64,000 nt of DNA from Paramecium sonneborni (GCA_905182985.1 CAJJDN010000074.1:176104-240103), one strand, 5' to 3'; shown: positions 49,793 to 61,868, counted from the first letter of the stretch. A program made the numbers and translations. The notes: a model not told the origin generated them from the sequence alone.

Positions 49793-50699
49793 CCTTAATA
49801 CTTATTAAAAAGTACTTTTATTATTTATCCCATTTACTCTAAACTATCATTCACTTATATATCCAAAATCATGGTTGTTTAACATTTATTATATATTTTT
49901 TATTTTTTTATACATTAATTAATTAATTTTCTAAAAGCAATATAATTACATATATTCTTTTTGTTCTACTTTTTCATTTCCTAATATTTCTACATCTCAT
50001 TACCAATTGTTTTCATTTTATCCAATTATTCACATTTTATTATATCCTTATCAAATATTAAATATTTATTTTTCCTATATTTTATTGACTTTATTATAAG
50101 AATCTATTACAAATTATTTATATTTCAAAACTCTATATTATAAAATAAACTTTATTCTCAGAGCTTTATTCTTGTAGCCATATAAAATTATTTTATAACA
50201 AATTTATTTCTATTTAAAAATATACATCAAATTCTAAAATAATTAATTTCAATAAAATAATGTTATTTTCTAAATACAATACCCTTATTCAATAAGATTT
50301 TAATCATCTTTAAAGAATCATTATGATTACTTATATATTTTTTCAATTTAAAATCATATAAAGCAAAAAAATCAATCCAATTATTGCTGACTATTAATAT
50401 ATAATAATTTATCTTAATTACTTATTTAATAAAGCTTAATTAGAATTAAGTAATATTCATTATATGATTAACAAAGAAAAATATTGAAATTTTATATAAA
50501 TTAAAGATATATTTTATTAAGGTCTTTTAATTCAATTGATAATTATAAGATTTATGGTATTTTTGAGCAAAATCTATCAAATAAGATAACTATATTTCAT
50601 ATACTTTGAGGATTAACTATAAAAGTAAAATTTAATAGTTAATTACTATTGTATTAATCAGTATTTGTTTAAATATTAATAAATATTTCAGATTAACAA
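49793..50699. other. divergent intergenic region, no gene seen
   Basis: About 900 bp, extremely AT-rich, between the LAMMER kinase start and the NET-protein start. No convincing frame or RNA gene. Holds both promoters. Confidence 0.45.
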
Positions 50700-51418
50700 A
50701 TGAATTCCAATAATTAGATTGAATTCTACTTGAATTCATAGCAAGTTGATTTTATTTAAATGAAACTACCATAAGGGTTTTCTTTACACTTGGCTAGTCT
50801 AATTCATTAGAGAGAATAAAGAATTGTATTATATTGCCTCTATTATTCAAAGTCTAAAAAAGTTTCCAGGTTTGATGCTACATTTAAAACCCATAAATTG
50901 GATCAGACAAGTTAAGAAGATGTATTACCAAGAAGAGGTTAAAGGATATAACCTTAATAATAAAAGGAAAAAAAAGAGCCAGATAATAAAGCATAAAAAA
51001 TTATGCAAAAATAAAAGCATCATTAATATAATTAATAATAATCTTAATAATAGTAGCAATAATAATAACAACAACAATAGTAAAGTCCATAAATTGTGTA
51101 ATATATTCAATTAAATAAAGATCTAAGTTATCAAAACAAATGACTTAATAAGAGAAGCTAAACTTAGGAGAAAACATTAAAAAATTAAAAATTGAATATT
51201 TAAGAGGAGTTTGGGAAATAGTATAAGAGAGTGTTCAAGCAAATGGAGAAGATGAAGTAGAATTCGACATAGATGCACTTCCCACTAAAACTGCTAGAAA
51301 ATTAGAAGCTTATGTAACAAGTCGATTGTATGTTATCATAAAAGATTTTAGGCAAACAAAAAAACATAAAGACGATGAAGAAGAGAAATCTTTAGAACCT
51401 GATTCATCAGATTAATGA
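50700..51418 (+). CDS. NET-domain protein with polyglutamine tract
   Basis: 223 residues after two introns (51098-51120, 23 nt; 51328-51351, 24 nt). N-terminal part MNSNNQIEFYLNSQQVDFIQ to SRFDATFKTHKLDQT has no known fold. A glutamine tract follows (around 51025-51090), encoded mainly by TAA with CAA and TAG. The C-terminal NET domain reads LGENIKKLKIEYLRGVWEIV, QESVQ, EVEFDIDALPTKTARKLEAY, then KKHKDDEEEKSLEPDSSDQ. Very similar to the NET domain at 37129-38135 but without a bromodomain. The upstream start could be further 5' because the frame stays open past the ATG. In the standard code only unrelated fragments appear here. Confidence 0.85.
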
Positions 51419-51532
51419 ATATAAATTTATGAAGTTTTTTTTAAATTACTTTTAAATCGATTTTTTTATATGTGAAATTAATAATAAAAAATAATATAGA
51501 TTGATTTAGAATTAATTTATGAAAATTCTATC

Positions 51533-52186
51533 TCAACTCTAAACTGCCATTTATAATCCTTTTTTTGTTAAATAAGATTAAACTCCTTTCATTTTTCTTT
51601 GTTAATCTTTTGAACATTTATAGAATCCCCATAAATTTATCCAACTTAGACTGGCTCCTATTCCTGCAAACATAATCTTATAATATTTTCATATACTCAC
51701 ATCAACTAATTCAAAAGAAAATACATTAGTAAATAAAAAAAATGCCCATGCACAAGATGCTCCAAATTAAAATGTCCAAAATACAGATGAATCTATTTTA
51801 CTTCTTTTGCATTTGTCAAAACATTCAAATCTCCATATTTCATCTCCTCTTGGATTAAAATCTGAATACCATCTTAATCCAACTAAAAACTTTCCTGTAA
51901 TATTTTTAACTGTATAAAAATCAAAAGCATGAAAAATCATTATCAGTATGTATTAAAATAATGTACTCTAAATTATTAACCCTAAAAATAGATATCTACT
52001 AATTAAAATACTATCTATTACGAAAAAAATGCACAAAATTTAAAAAAAATATGAAAAAAACAAATGCCAGGATGTGCTGCTTTTGTTATATCATATTATG
52101 AGATTTATTCGTCATCTATATTAATTTTACATTAAACCTTATCCAATCATTTATTTCATTTCGATTCCCTCATTTTTAGAATTCAT
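51533..52186 (-). CDS. TVP23 (FAM18) Golgi membrane protein
   Basis: 193 residues after three introns (51677-51700, 51996-52021, 52116-52137; 24, 26 and 22 nt). Starts MNSKNEGIEMKQMIGQDDEQ. Family blocks: AHPGICFFHIFFKFCAFFSY, FLGLIIQSTLFQYILIMIFH, then AFDFYTVKNITGKFLVGLRW, SDFNPRGDEIWRFEC and VFWTFQFGASCAWAFF. This is the DUF846/TVP23 pattern (FDFWTVKNVTGR-LVGLRWW). Members act in late Golgi vesicle traffic. The 51677 intron starts GTGAGT and carries the TGA that would otherwise end the frame. Confidence 0.92.
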
Positions 52187-53199
52187 AATTAATAATTTAA
52201 ACTAAATAATAAGAAATATTCAAGACACTTAATTTTTATTTTTTTATTCAAATTTTAAATCATGATTATTCATTTAAAATGATTGAATCATTTTATGTAA
52301 ATAATTATGATTTTCATTATTCCTAATAACATTTTATTTATTCATTTATTTTAATCATATCATAGTAATTCGTTATAATATAATAATTTATATAGCGAAC
52401 TGTGTAATCATTTTTTTTAATATTTTATTATCTAGTGTGATGATTTGATTGGATCATATCAACCTAGTTAGTATGAAAGTTTTATCTTTTCCTTCCTATT
52501 AAAATTGTATTGTATTTAATATATGTAAATAAATTTAGGAATAATATCTTCTATAATAAATTAACTATATTTAAAATCATACTTAGATATTCAGTATTGG
52601 TTTTCATATAATACTTATTCTAAAACAGTAAGATTAAGTTAACGTTTTTGTATTATAGAAAGAATAATTTAGGAATAAAATAAATTAAATTATTCAAAAT
52701 ATAAATCTCTAACTTATTAACATATCAATTCTTTAAATGACCTCATAAATAGACAATAGAAAGCTTTGTATAAGTATATAAGGTTTGACTTAAGATTGGA
52801 AAAGCTATAAATGACTGTGTGTGTCGGTTTAGCTAACAATATTGAAGGGTAAAATTATGGGTTGGTGGATATGAAAATTATTCTCAAAAACTTGACAACT
52901 AAAATAATGTAAAAAATTAGAAAAAAATTTTTTTGGATTGCTTTTTAAAATACACAGAAATGTAAGAAAGAGAAATTAACTCCTTTTTAAAACTACTTTA
53001 AATTCGGATAACTTAAAAAATTTTTCATTTAGATAAAAATTTGAATCATTTTTTTGGAATTATTTTATTTAGAATTAAATTTATATTTGAGAGTTTAAAC
53101 TAAAAAAATAATCGCAATAATAAAAGTTTGTTAAACTTAATTAATATGAGGAATATTTTAATAATAGAAAAATAAATTTTATTATATATAAAAAGGGAA
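52187..53199. other. intergenic stretch of 1 kb, no gene seen
   Basis: Upstream of the TVP23 start. No frame longer than a few dozen codons on either strand, no tRNA. One of the longest gaps in the window. Confidence 0.45.
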
Positions 53200-53579
53200 A
53201 TGATTTTTAATAGTTTTTTCGCTATACTTATAATATTTGATTAATTTTAGGAAAAATTGTTTCAGATATTTTAAAAAATATATCTAATGAGTACGCTGCT
53301 AAAAATTCTTATTATAATATATATAAAAAGGAAGATGAACTAAAATTTCGAGTATTTAGTAAAGACAATTAGATAGGAAATCGTTTAGACAGTTATAATG
53401 TTGAGGAAGGGAACCAAGAAAATTAAATACTTTTGAAAAAAGTATACAATATAATTAGACAAGCCTCCCAAACTCTAAACTCTGGATTGTATTCAGGTAA
53501 GAAATTAGTTATGTATTAAGTAGACTAATTGATATATGAAATCAAAAAGGTATAGAAACAAACAATCAATATCAAATGA
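53200..53579 (+). CDS. possible small gene, unknown
   Basis: Low confidence. A plus-strand frame of about 105 TGA-free codons (KIVSDILKNISNEYAAKNSY, then DSYNVEEGNQENQILLKKVY and KLVMYQVDQLIYEIKKVQK) ends at TGA 53577, 62 bp before the convergent MAPK stop. A start at 53200 (MIFN) needs an intron of 38 nt (53212-53249), longer than the others. Composition is protein-like and charged. No homologue recognised. Confidence 0.35.
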
Positions 53580-53640
53580 AAGGTAAATAATTTGGAAAAA
53601 TACTTTGTCAAGATAATCAGTGTATAAGTCAAAATGAATA

Positions 53641-55142
53641 TCAAAAATCATTATGTTTTTGGTGAAATCTATTAGGTAAATACCTTGAATTAATGGCAGA
53701 ATGTGGACTCAAAGAAGTGTTTGTGACATTATGAAGTATATTGTATTTGGATGAAGAATTAGATTATTTAGATATAGCACTTCTTTATCTAGCTTCTGAT
53801 TATTGGCAAATAGATCGTAGTTTGTTTTTAATATTAGAGGTAGAGTTTTATTATTGTTATTATTATAATTATTATTATTATTGTTGTGATGATTTATTTA
53901 ACTAACTTTTATCTAATAAATTTGAATTTGAATAAGTATTTTTGAGAAATTAACTACTTCTGTACTATTTCAGGGTTTGTACACTTTTTTATTCAATGAG
54001 TTACTTGAAACTCTTTTATTATTTTTTGAGTGCAAGGTCTTCAACTATTTTCTTTTGTTTATTAACTAAGGTAATGATTCTTGAATAATCCATTTTTTTA
54101 TATAGGACATCTCTGTAAGTGGAGATAGGATATTATTTATCATCTTATAATTAAAGCATTATAGATCCATGATAATTAATTTCTTCTTTAGTATTACGAT
54201 ATTCTTTAAAATAAGAATGTTTTAAGCAATCTTCGATGCTTAATCGTTTTGTAGGATCATACTGAAGTAATTTGGATATGATATCTAATTCATCTTTTGG
54301 ACAGCCAAGTAATGAATTAAGTTTTTGTTTAGAAGGTCTAAATTGATTTTAAAATATTTGAGATTATCCACCCATGGCAAGTATTTCAGATTAATTAGGA
54401 TTGCCAAGAATATCAACAATTTTTTCAAGTTAGTTAATTGTACTATTTCCAGAGAACAAAGCTTTTCCTAGAATCATTTCTCCCATAAGACAACCAACAG
54501 ACCATAAATCAATTCCATAAGAATAAGATTTAGAACCAAGAAGAATTTCTGGAGCTCTGAACCATCTGGTTGCAACATAATCAGTTAAAATATCAGAATC
54601 ATGTGATCCAACCATACGTGCTAAACCAAAATCAGCCAATTTGATTTAACATTCAGAATCAATTAAAATATTAGCAGGTTTAAGATCACTATATGTAAAT
54701 ATGAATAAATTACCGATGTATCATTCCTGCAGAATGAATGTATTTTAATGCTTTAATTAATTAATATGTAATGTATCGACGATGCTCTGCTTGCAATATA
54801 TTAGCTCTTATTGCAATATGTAAATCTGTTTCCATATATTCAAATACTATATAGAGATCAATTTTGTTATTGGCAGGATAGGTCTCTATTATAGAAACAA
54901 TGTTTGGATGCTTCAGCTATTTAAGGAAAGTAACCTAGTATACTCTAACAATGTAATCATACTTCTCTGTATGTGCGCTGAGCATCAGTAGGATTATTGA
55001 AAGCATCAAACACTTTTTTTAGTGCAACTATTTTTAGACTTTTAAGATCTTTGGCTTTCCATACTATTCCATAGGCTCCTTTACCAATACGTTAAATGAC
55101 CTCATATTTTTTAAGAATATGTTCATCAATATTTTCACTCAT
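53641..55142 (-). CDS. MAP kinase with TDY activation motif and Gln-rich tail
   Basis: 482 residues after two introns (54689-54713, 25 nt; 54935-54962, 28 nt). Starts [31 protein letters not shown] loop, [27 protein letters not shown] then DLKPANIL across the 25-nt intron, DFGLARM, and the activation segment [20 protein letters not shown] with [22 protein letters not shown] follows. This places it with the MAPK15/ERK7-like group, often ciliary. The C-terminal 150 residues are basic and Ser/Gln-rich with a Gln tract near 53850-53890 and end HQKHNDF. RWFRAPE has Phe where Tyr is usual. Confidence 0.92.
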
Positions 55143-55634
55143 TATTATTTATAATGTTATAATTCAGTATCAGCAAGATAATACTTTTCCTACATTTAGT
55201 GGTATTTCTGGTTAAGTTCAATGAACTTCTACTTCCAAGCATTCACTTCATTCTATAATAAAGCTACTTTGCTTTCCTATGTCAAGATCTATTATTATTG
55301 CTATGAAATTATTTCATTGAGATGAGATATTTATTATGTTTTTGCATCCATGTGCATTGAGTACTTTCTATCATTATTAAGGTTTTTCTATTCTGATGGT
55401 ATTGATGGAATATCTTCAGTGCTAGCCATTCTAGATCTAATGTAAAGAGGAGGATTATGAATCACATATTTCGTTGGAGAGTACTATTTTGCTGGTGAAG
55501 GCATTCTCACTTCTCTAGTCTTTACAAACGCAGGCTTTATTTATACTTATTTTTACCACTCGAGACATTCCTGGCATACTCACTCTTTAAGGAGACAATC
55601 TTTACAGTTGTTAATATTATGATGGGCTTAACAT
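55139..55634 (-). CDS. small coiled-coil protein overlapping the MAPK start
   Basis: Not recognised. 157 residues after a 22-nt intron (55535-55556). Starts MLSPSQYQQLQRLSPQRVSM; the N-terminal half is Ser/Pro-rich with several SP sites (RMPSPAKQYSPTKY), the C-terminal half is a coiled coil (VALLQNEVNAWKQKFIELNQ). The stop TGA shares bases with the MAPK ATG (ATGA, 55139-55142). The two genes are on the same strand, so there is no intergenic space at all. Confidence 0.65.
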
Positions 55635-55690
55635 ATATATTAAATAAAAATTAATAAATTTAATTTGATAAAATATATAAAACATAACAT

Positions 55691-57901
55691 TCAATCCACA
55701 AATAAAGGAACCATTACTATCGTTATCGTAGAATATAATTTAATTAAAATATGAATCGATGGCCCTGCTGTGTCCTTGCATGGATCTCCTACAGTATCCT
55801 AAATGATAAAATAATTATTTTTTACTCCAGTTACAGCAGCTTTATGAGTATCGCTTCCTTTCCCACCTAGTTCTCCAGTTTCTATATACTTTTTACTATT
55901 ATCCCATGCACCTCCTGCATTATTTAAGAATAATGCTTGCAATATCCCTGTACATGTTGAAAACATCAGAAAAGCACAAATTGCTTTTGCAGGCAATAAT
56001 TCTTCCATTCTTACTACATTTATAGCTCGTAATGTTATTCCCAATATTAATGGAGTTAATACACTTAATAAACCTGGTTTTATCATTTCTCTTAATCCAG
56101 CTTTAGTAACTATCTCAACACATTATTTATAATTTGGTTATGTTGTACCTTATAATATGCCTTCATTTTCTCTAAATTATCTACGTACTTCTTTAATAAC
56201 ATCTTATGCAGCATTGCCAACAGCTCTCATAGCCCAACTGCTGAATACAAAGACTGTACATGCTCCTATTAAGCCAGAAATAAATATTTCAGGTTAAGTA
56301 ATATCAATATCATGAATTTTTTTAGTAGGAGATAAGAAATTGACTTCATCAATAAATGCTCTGAACAGCAAGAATGAAGCTAAAGAAGCCGAGCCAACAG
56401 AGTATCCTTTTGCATTAGCTTTAGTAACATTTCCTACTGCATCAAGTCTATCAGTAATTTATCTAACTTATTCATCACAACCACTCATTTCAACAATTCC
56501 ACCAGCATTATCTGCAATAGGACCAAAGGCTGCCATAGAGAGTATATAGACTCCAGTACAAAACATACCCATAGTGGCAATAGCAGTTCCAAACAATCCT
56601 CCAATTAAATCTCCTTAATGGTTTTTGATACCACTTTATTCTCCTAGATAGTATGCTCCTAAGACCCCAACACTAATGATAAGTATAGGAATTCCAGTAG
56701 ATTCCATTCCAACACTTAATCCAGCAATAATATTAGTGGCATGACCAGTTTTACTTGCTTATGCTATTCTTTTAACAGGTTCATAATGATAATCAGTATA
56801 ATATTAGGTTACTTCAATAAACAAATAAGAGACAATAATTCCAATAAGTCCACACATTCCAAAGTATAACCAAGCATCTTTATATTAAACAGGATTTAAA
56901 CAATGATGACAAATGAAAAAGAATCCAAAGAATCCTATAATCATTGCTATTCTATATCCTTTTTTCATAATAGATAATGGGTCTTCAATAAATTTAGTTG
57001 GAATTCCTGGTTAAGTGCGTACAAAATACATTCCAATGGTAGATGAAATAATGTCTAAACAATGAACAACTAAAGGGAAAAGCATAAAAGTGACTTTATA
57101 ATTAATATGTAGATTAGCTTCATGTGTTAATGTTGCTCCTAGAATCATAGCACTTAGAATTTCAGCAGTTATAGATTCAAATAAATCAGCACTTTAACCA
57201 GCACAATCTCCAACATTATCACCTACAAGATCAGCTATAACAGCAGGATTTCTAGGATCATCTTCAGGTATATCATTTTCTATTTTTCCAATTAGATCAG
57301 CTCCTACATCTGCAGCTTTTGTATAAATTCCACCTCCTAATTATGCAAACATAGCTACAAATGATGCACCAAATCCATATCCAATTAATAATAATGGTAT
57401 TTTATCTATTTATTCATTTAATTTTTATTAATCATTTATAGTCATATAACAATAAAAGTATATTATTAAGAATAATATACTTATTCCAAATATTGCTAAA
57501 GCTATATTAATAACTGCAGCAAAATAACCACCCCTAAATGATAATTACATTGCTTTATTATAACAAGTTCTAGCTGCGCTTGCAACTCTAGAATTAGCTT
57601 TAATACTCACCCACATTCCTGCAAATCCTGCAAATCCAGAACAAAATGCCCCAAATAAAAAGGATCCTCCTTCTAATAATCCTATTACTAATCCACCAAC
57701 TGGAATCTCATCTCTCTCCAATTCCCCCGTTCCTTTCTGCCAATAAACCAAAAATATTAACAATGCAAATATTAGACTCAAATTCACTATTGTACCATAT
57801 TATGCCTTAAAAAAACCTTCTGCTCCTTCTTCTATTGATAATGCTATCTTTTTCATTTCTTAACTGCCCTTTTTATTTATATTCATATCTTACATCATCA
57901 T
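55691..57901 (-). CDS. H+-translocating inorganic pyrophosphatase, K+-independent type
   Basis: About 727 residues; one 27-nt intron (55799-55825). Multi-pass membrane pump that uses PPi hydrolysis to acidify vacuoles or acidocalcisomes. Substrate motif DVGADLIGK is followed by [14 protein letters not shown] and [11 protein letters not shown]; the second acidic motif is [15 protein letters not shown] near the C-terminus. In [19 protein letters not shown] the Lys after VT marks the K+-independent (AVP2-like, type II) class; type I has Ala. The 5'-most ATG in frame is at 57901; a second in-frame ATG is at 57886. The 27-nt intron is stopless, so only homology shows it is removed. Cys replaces the usual Phe in GDPFKDTAGP. 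Confidence 0.95.
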
Positions 57902-59075
57902 GTCTCAAAATTTAATCCAATATACATGTCGCAAAGATTATAGTTATTATAGATATATGCAAAACTGTGCTTATGAATTGAATTAAGTATGAAAAACCTA
58001 ATATCTAACTCATATTTTTCTAATCATTACTTATAATAAAATGCATGTCCCCAAAGGACTTATCAAAAATATTATCCCCTTGATATCTAAATGGTCAAAT
58101 TATATAAAATTTATGAATTGATCTTTCTCAGGATTCTACACCCCTAATAATTCATATTAAGGCCTCTTTTAGGGTAACATCTAAACGTGTATAAATTATT
58201 TAATATATATTTATATATATGTTATCCTTCATATTAATCGATTTCATCTTTCCATATCAATTATGAATCAACGTATGACATTATTAAATAGTTTGTTAAA
58301 GTGCAAACTTTGTATAACAGAAAACTATTGATCTGCATCACTCTCTAATATAATCACTCATTTATTAATTTTAAATGATTTACTTAATACCTTAAATAAT
58401 ATTTCAAATTAGATTATTGACTCTAATTTTTAATCAAGTTCTTTATCATCAATTTTTATAAATCTAATCTCTAATTGAAATTAATTGTTAATCATACAAA
58501 TTCTAATTTGATGATTTGATTAGATCCTTTAATAAAAAGTACTCAATTACAATTTTGGTAATTGACAAATCTCTAATTCAAACTTTTTCGAATAATAATG
58601 ATCGAAAAAATCCGCTTTTTTGACATACTAACACACAATAATATTTAAGGATCGTGATTCTAAATTATTAAAAAATACTATTATAAACAATAATTATTTA
58701 ATGATATTTTAAAATAATTGATCAAATATCTTGTTACCTTATTAACAATAGAATATAAAAGCAAATTAATATTTTTTTAAACTAATTTTCTAAATTATAT
58801 TTTATTTTTGATAAATAATTAAATTATATTTATTGATAAAGTACAGTAATTGCATCTCATTTGATTTAATTAAAATATTTATTTGATTATTTTAGTTGAT
58901 TACCCCAACTACTATATGTTGGCAATGAAACATAAATCTTATTTATAACTAAATAAGTTTAGTTTTAAGTCGCAATATTAATATTATCAGACTAAGAAAA
59001 AAAGAATTACATTTAAGAATAATTAAGAAAGGAGGTATAATAACTAAATCTAGATTTAAAACTATTTTATAAATA
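57902..59075. other. intergenic stretch of about 1.2 kb, no gene seen
   Basis: Long AT-rich region upstream of the pyrophosphatase start. No frame or RNA gene recognised. With the following doubtful small ORF, the whole gap to 59716 is 1.8 kb, the largest in the window. Confidence 0.45.
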
Positions 59076-59357
59076 ATGTCCGCTAAACAATATCATTCCT
59101 AATGCCTGGTGATTAGGTAAATTTAATCCATAATTTTTAAATTCAGAAGGAAACAACCTATTTTTGGAAAAATTTAGGCATTATTACAATTAGCATTATT
59201 AGATTATTATATGATTGATTAAATCAATTTTAATATTTATTGCTTCTCAAATAAACAGAGATTTTAAATTTTAAAAAAAGAAAATTACCTATTGAGAAAA
59301 ATAATGCTAAATTAATAAAAAATTTGTTTTCGAAATTGTGATCTGCTATCATAATGA
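59076..59357 (+). CDS. doubtful small ORF with one intron
   Basis: Low confidence. MSAKQYHSQCLVIR, a 30-nt GT..CAG intron, then RKQPIFGKIQALLQLALLDY to NCDLLSQQ and TGA; 83 residues. Possibly a remnant of a larger gene or chance. No homologue recognised. Confidence 0.25.
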
Positions 59358-59715
59358 ACTCTTTAAAATATAATATAAATTGTGACAATACCCAAATAAA
59401 TAAAAAATTTATTCAAAATTGTATATTTATTATTTATATATTAATTTATATAATAAAAAGGAATTGAAAGTTATTTTTTATATATTTATATTTTAAAGTC
59501 GAAATAAAAAAAGATACGATTCATTTAATATTGGATGAACGGGAGAATATACATAAATAACCTTCTATTCTAAATTTCATACAATTTTTGTGTAATTGTT
59601 ATTAATATGATATCATAACTAATTAAAAGATCATAACATATTTATTAATAATCAGTATTTATGATTCTAATGACATTGATTTACTGTAATTTGCATAATT
59701 TAAATCCTATCAAAT
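59358..59715. other. intergenic stretch, no gene seen
   Basis: About 360 bp upstream of the CK1-like gene. Nothing recognised. Confidence 0.4.
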
Positions 59716-60818
59716 ATGTTTCAATTATCTCGTTATGTAGAAATTAAACTCAGCTATGTTGACTCTGAATTTATGGTGTATTTCGCTAAAGAAAACTCAA
59801 CAAGAAGGCCTGTGGAATTAAAAATATAAAATTCTCAAAATTTCCACTACCAATAACACTTTTTAAGCATGGAAGTGAAATTGCTTCTGAAATTAAAAGG
59901 AATAAAGGGAATACCAGAGTTAATCGATTATGGATATTCATCAAATTAAAAGTAACAATATTTATATTTTGAAAAGGTTCTACCTAGTCTCTGAATAAAC
60001 AGGGCACAGTTTGTAATAATATATAAATGCAAAAAAGTAACTAGGTGCAACTACCATTATTTATATCGGATAATAGCTTCTTGATATACTACAAAGTATT
60101 CATGCTCTTAATGTTTACCATACAAACCTCGCCCCTTAAAATATATCTTTCTTAAAAAATTAAGTTTATTTACATGGATTTTATTTCAACCACTTGGATG
60201 ATAGGGAAAAAATAATGCTTAAAGAAAAGAGATTTTTAAGTAAATAGCTAACTCATAGTTATCCTGTATCATTTAAGGATGATTTAGAGAGTTTAGGGTA
60301 TTTACTTATGTATCTAGTTGATTGTAATAAATTTTAAATAATTATCAGATGAACTAAATAAGAATGAAAATGGAAATTAAGCATCGAATCAAACTAGAAT
60401 TTTCTTTAGAAATTACTTTGAATTGCTTCCAAAATTATCATCAACAACTCCGCCTTATTTATATTTAAAAAAAATAATTTATAGAATTGTTACATAATGC
60501 TTAAGTGATGATAATAAAATTAAAACTAATTAAACTTCAAAAAAATTAGCTTTAAAATAAAATAGAAACTAAACTAATAAATTAAGCATCATTAAAGAAG
60601 ATGATTTAGAAAACATTGTATCCAAGCATTTTGTGAAAATTAATGTCCCTACTTCTTACAAAGATAAAATGAATTTATCTAATGATTTAGAAAATAGTAT
60701 GAATTAAACTTGTGAGATTTCAGAAGAATAATGCTAAATTTCAGAAATGATTTAAAATCTTCACAATTAAAGTATAAGGGCAAGATCAATAGCTTCACTT
60801 TTTCAATATAAATTATGA
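59716..60818 (+). CDS. casein-kinase-1-like pseudokinase
   Basis: 350 residues after two 25-nt introns (59952-59976, 60324-60348). Starts MFQLSRYVEIKLSYVDSEFM. Follows the CK1 layout: RRPVELKI (Lys kept), a helix MEVKLLLKLKGIKGIPELID, FYLVSEQTGHSLQQYI, then LLDILQSIHALNVYHTNLAP, where the catalytic HRDIKPDN is replaced by HTNLAPQN, and no DFG follows (YLHGFYFNHLDD). DDLESLGYLLMYLV matches the CK1 helix after the activation segment. Loss of the catalytic Asp and DFG argues for an inactive, regulatory or scaffolding kinase. The C-terminal 150 residues are polar. Confidence 0.85.
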
Positions 60819-60895
60819 ATTTTACAAAACTATATTTTAATTATAAACATTTATATATATATGATCAGTAACTAAAGAGAATAAATTAAATTCAT

Positions 60896-61804
60896 TCAAA
60901 TTCCTCCATTAAAGATCGCATTTGCTATTTAATATTTTTAATATAATACATCTGCTACTTATGATTTATAAAAAATTAATGAACTAGTATTCACTGATTT
61001 TTTGTTTATGATTTTCGAATTGTTATTAACAAAAGAATTGGAGACAATAGATTTTACTTCACTCTTATTTTCATCAATTTATAAATTGATAGATTTTTCG
61101 ACTTTGCTTTAATTCTAATTTTAGCTTAAACTTTTATTTTAAGAGTTTTATGATTTTTCTATTTAATTAGATTAATCAAATTCTATTTTTGAATCTTAGA
61201 AATTATTTTAAGATTCATTTAACTCTTAATTTTCAACTTTTATCCCAGATCCTTCCAATAATTCTTATTCTTCTTATTAATAAACTTAATCTTCTTTATC
61301 TATGTATTTTTTTGATTTAAATTCATTTTATTCTTCTAATTATTTATCATCTTCTTCTTCTTCTAGTTGTTACTCTTGATTTTCATCATTTTGATCAGCA
61401 TTTTCTTATTATTAATCTTCGTTCATTTCTGGCCATTAATTATTAGGTTCATCTTCTATTATTGATGGGGCTGGTTTGCATTTATGTTATTTTTAGATTC
61501 CTTTTCTTAAATTATTTTCTTCTTTAATCCAATCTTATAAATCATCTCTCTTCTTTTTTGCAATCTCCTTTAAATCTGTTTTTTTAAAAATATGTTTAGG
61601 TTTAGTTTTATCAATATATTTTGCCTTTAATTCAATAGTTTTGATTTTGATTGAAGGTGGAGTTGGTTTAGCTATTTCTTTTTTTTAGGCTGCTTCTACT
61701 TAACATTTGATTTAAGATGATGGAAAGTATTCCCATCCTGGATTTTTAGAGTGATGATTTGGAGCATGGTTAACAATTATATTATTTAAGTCTGCACTTC
61801 TCAT
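60896..61804 (-). CDS. acidic Glu/Lys-rich protein, unknown
   Basis: Not recognised. Intronless, 302 residues. Starts MRSADLNNIIVNHAPNHHSK and contains NPGWEYFPSS near the N-terminus, then a Lys-rich region (TIELKAKYIDKTKPKHIFKK), an acidic stretch (QEQQLEEEEDDKQLEEQNE) and a Ser/Asn-rich tail ending VLYQKYQIANAIFNGGI. Mostly predicted disordered. Convergent with the CK1-like gene; 77 bp between the stops. Confidence 0.65.
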
Positions 61805-61868
61805 AAATTATAATTTGAAAAAATAAATTATTTTAATATTAAATTTATATATATGTTTGATGTCTAAA

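Noticed and set aside
50925..51110. Minus-strand leucine-rich frame (LLLLLLL)
   Set aside because: It is the complement of the TAA/CAA glutamine tract of the NET-domain protein.
52431..52460. GTGATGA motif resembling a snoRNA C box
   Set aside because: No matching D box or terminal stem was seen nearby; AT-rich sequence produces such heptamers by chance.
53580..54060. Apparent plus-strand pseudogene with in-frame TGA (KGKQFGKILCQDN..., [13 protein letters not shown])
   Set aside because: The minus strand here encodes the continuous C-terminal extension of the MAP kinase, including a Gln tract, so the plus-strand text is its shadow.
56340..56549. Plus-strand frame [20 protein letters not shown]
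   Set aside because: Lies antisense within the well-conserved pyrophosphatase gene.
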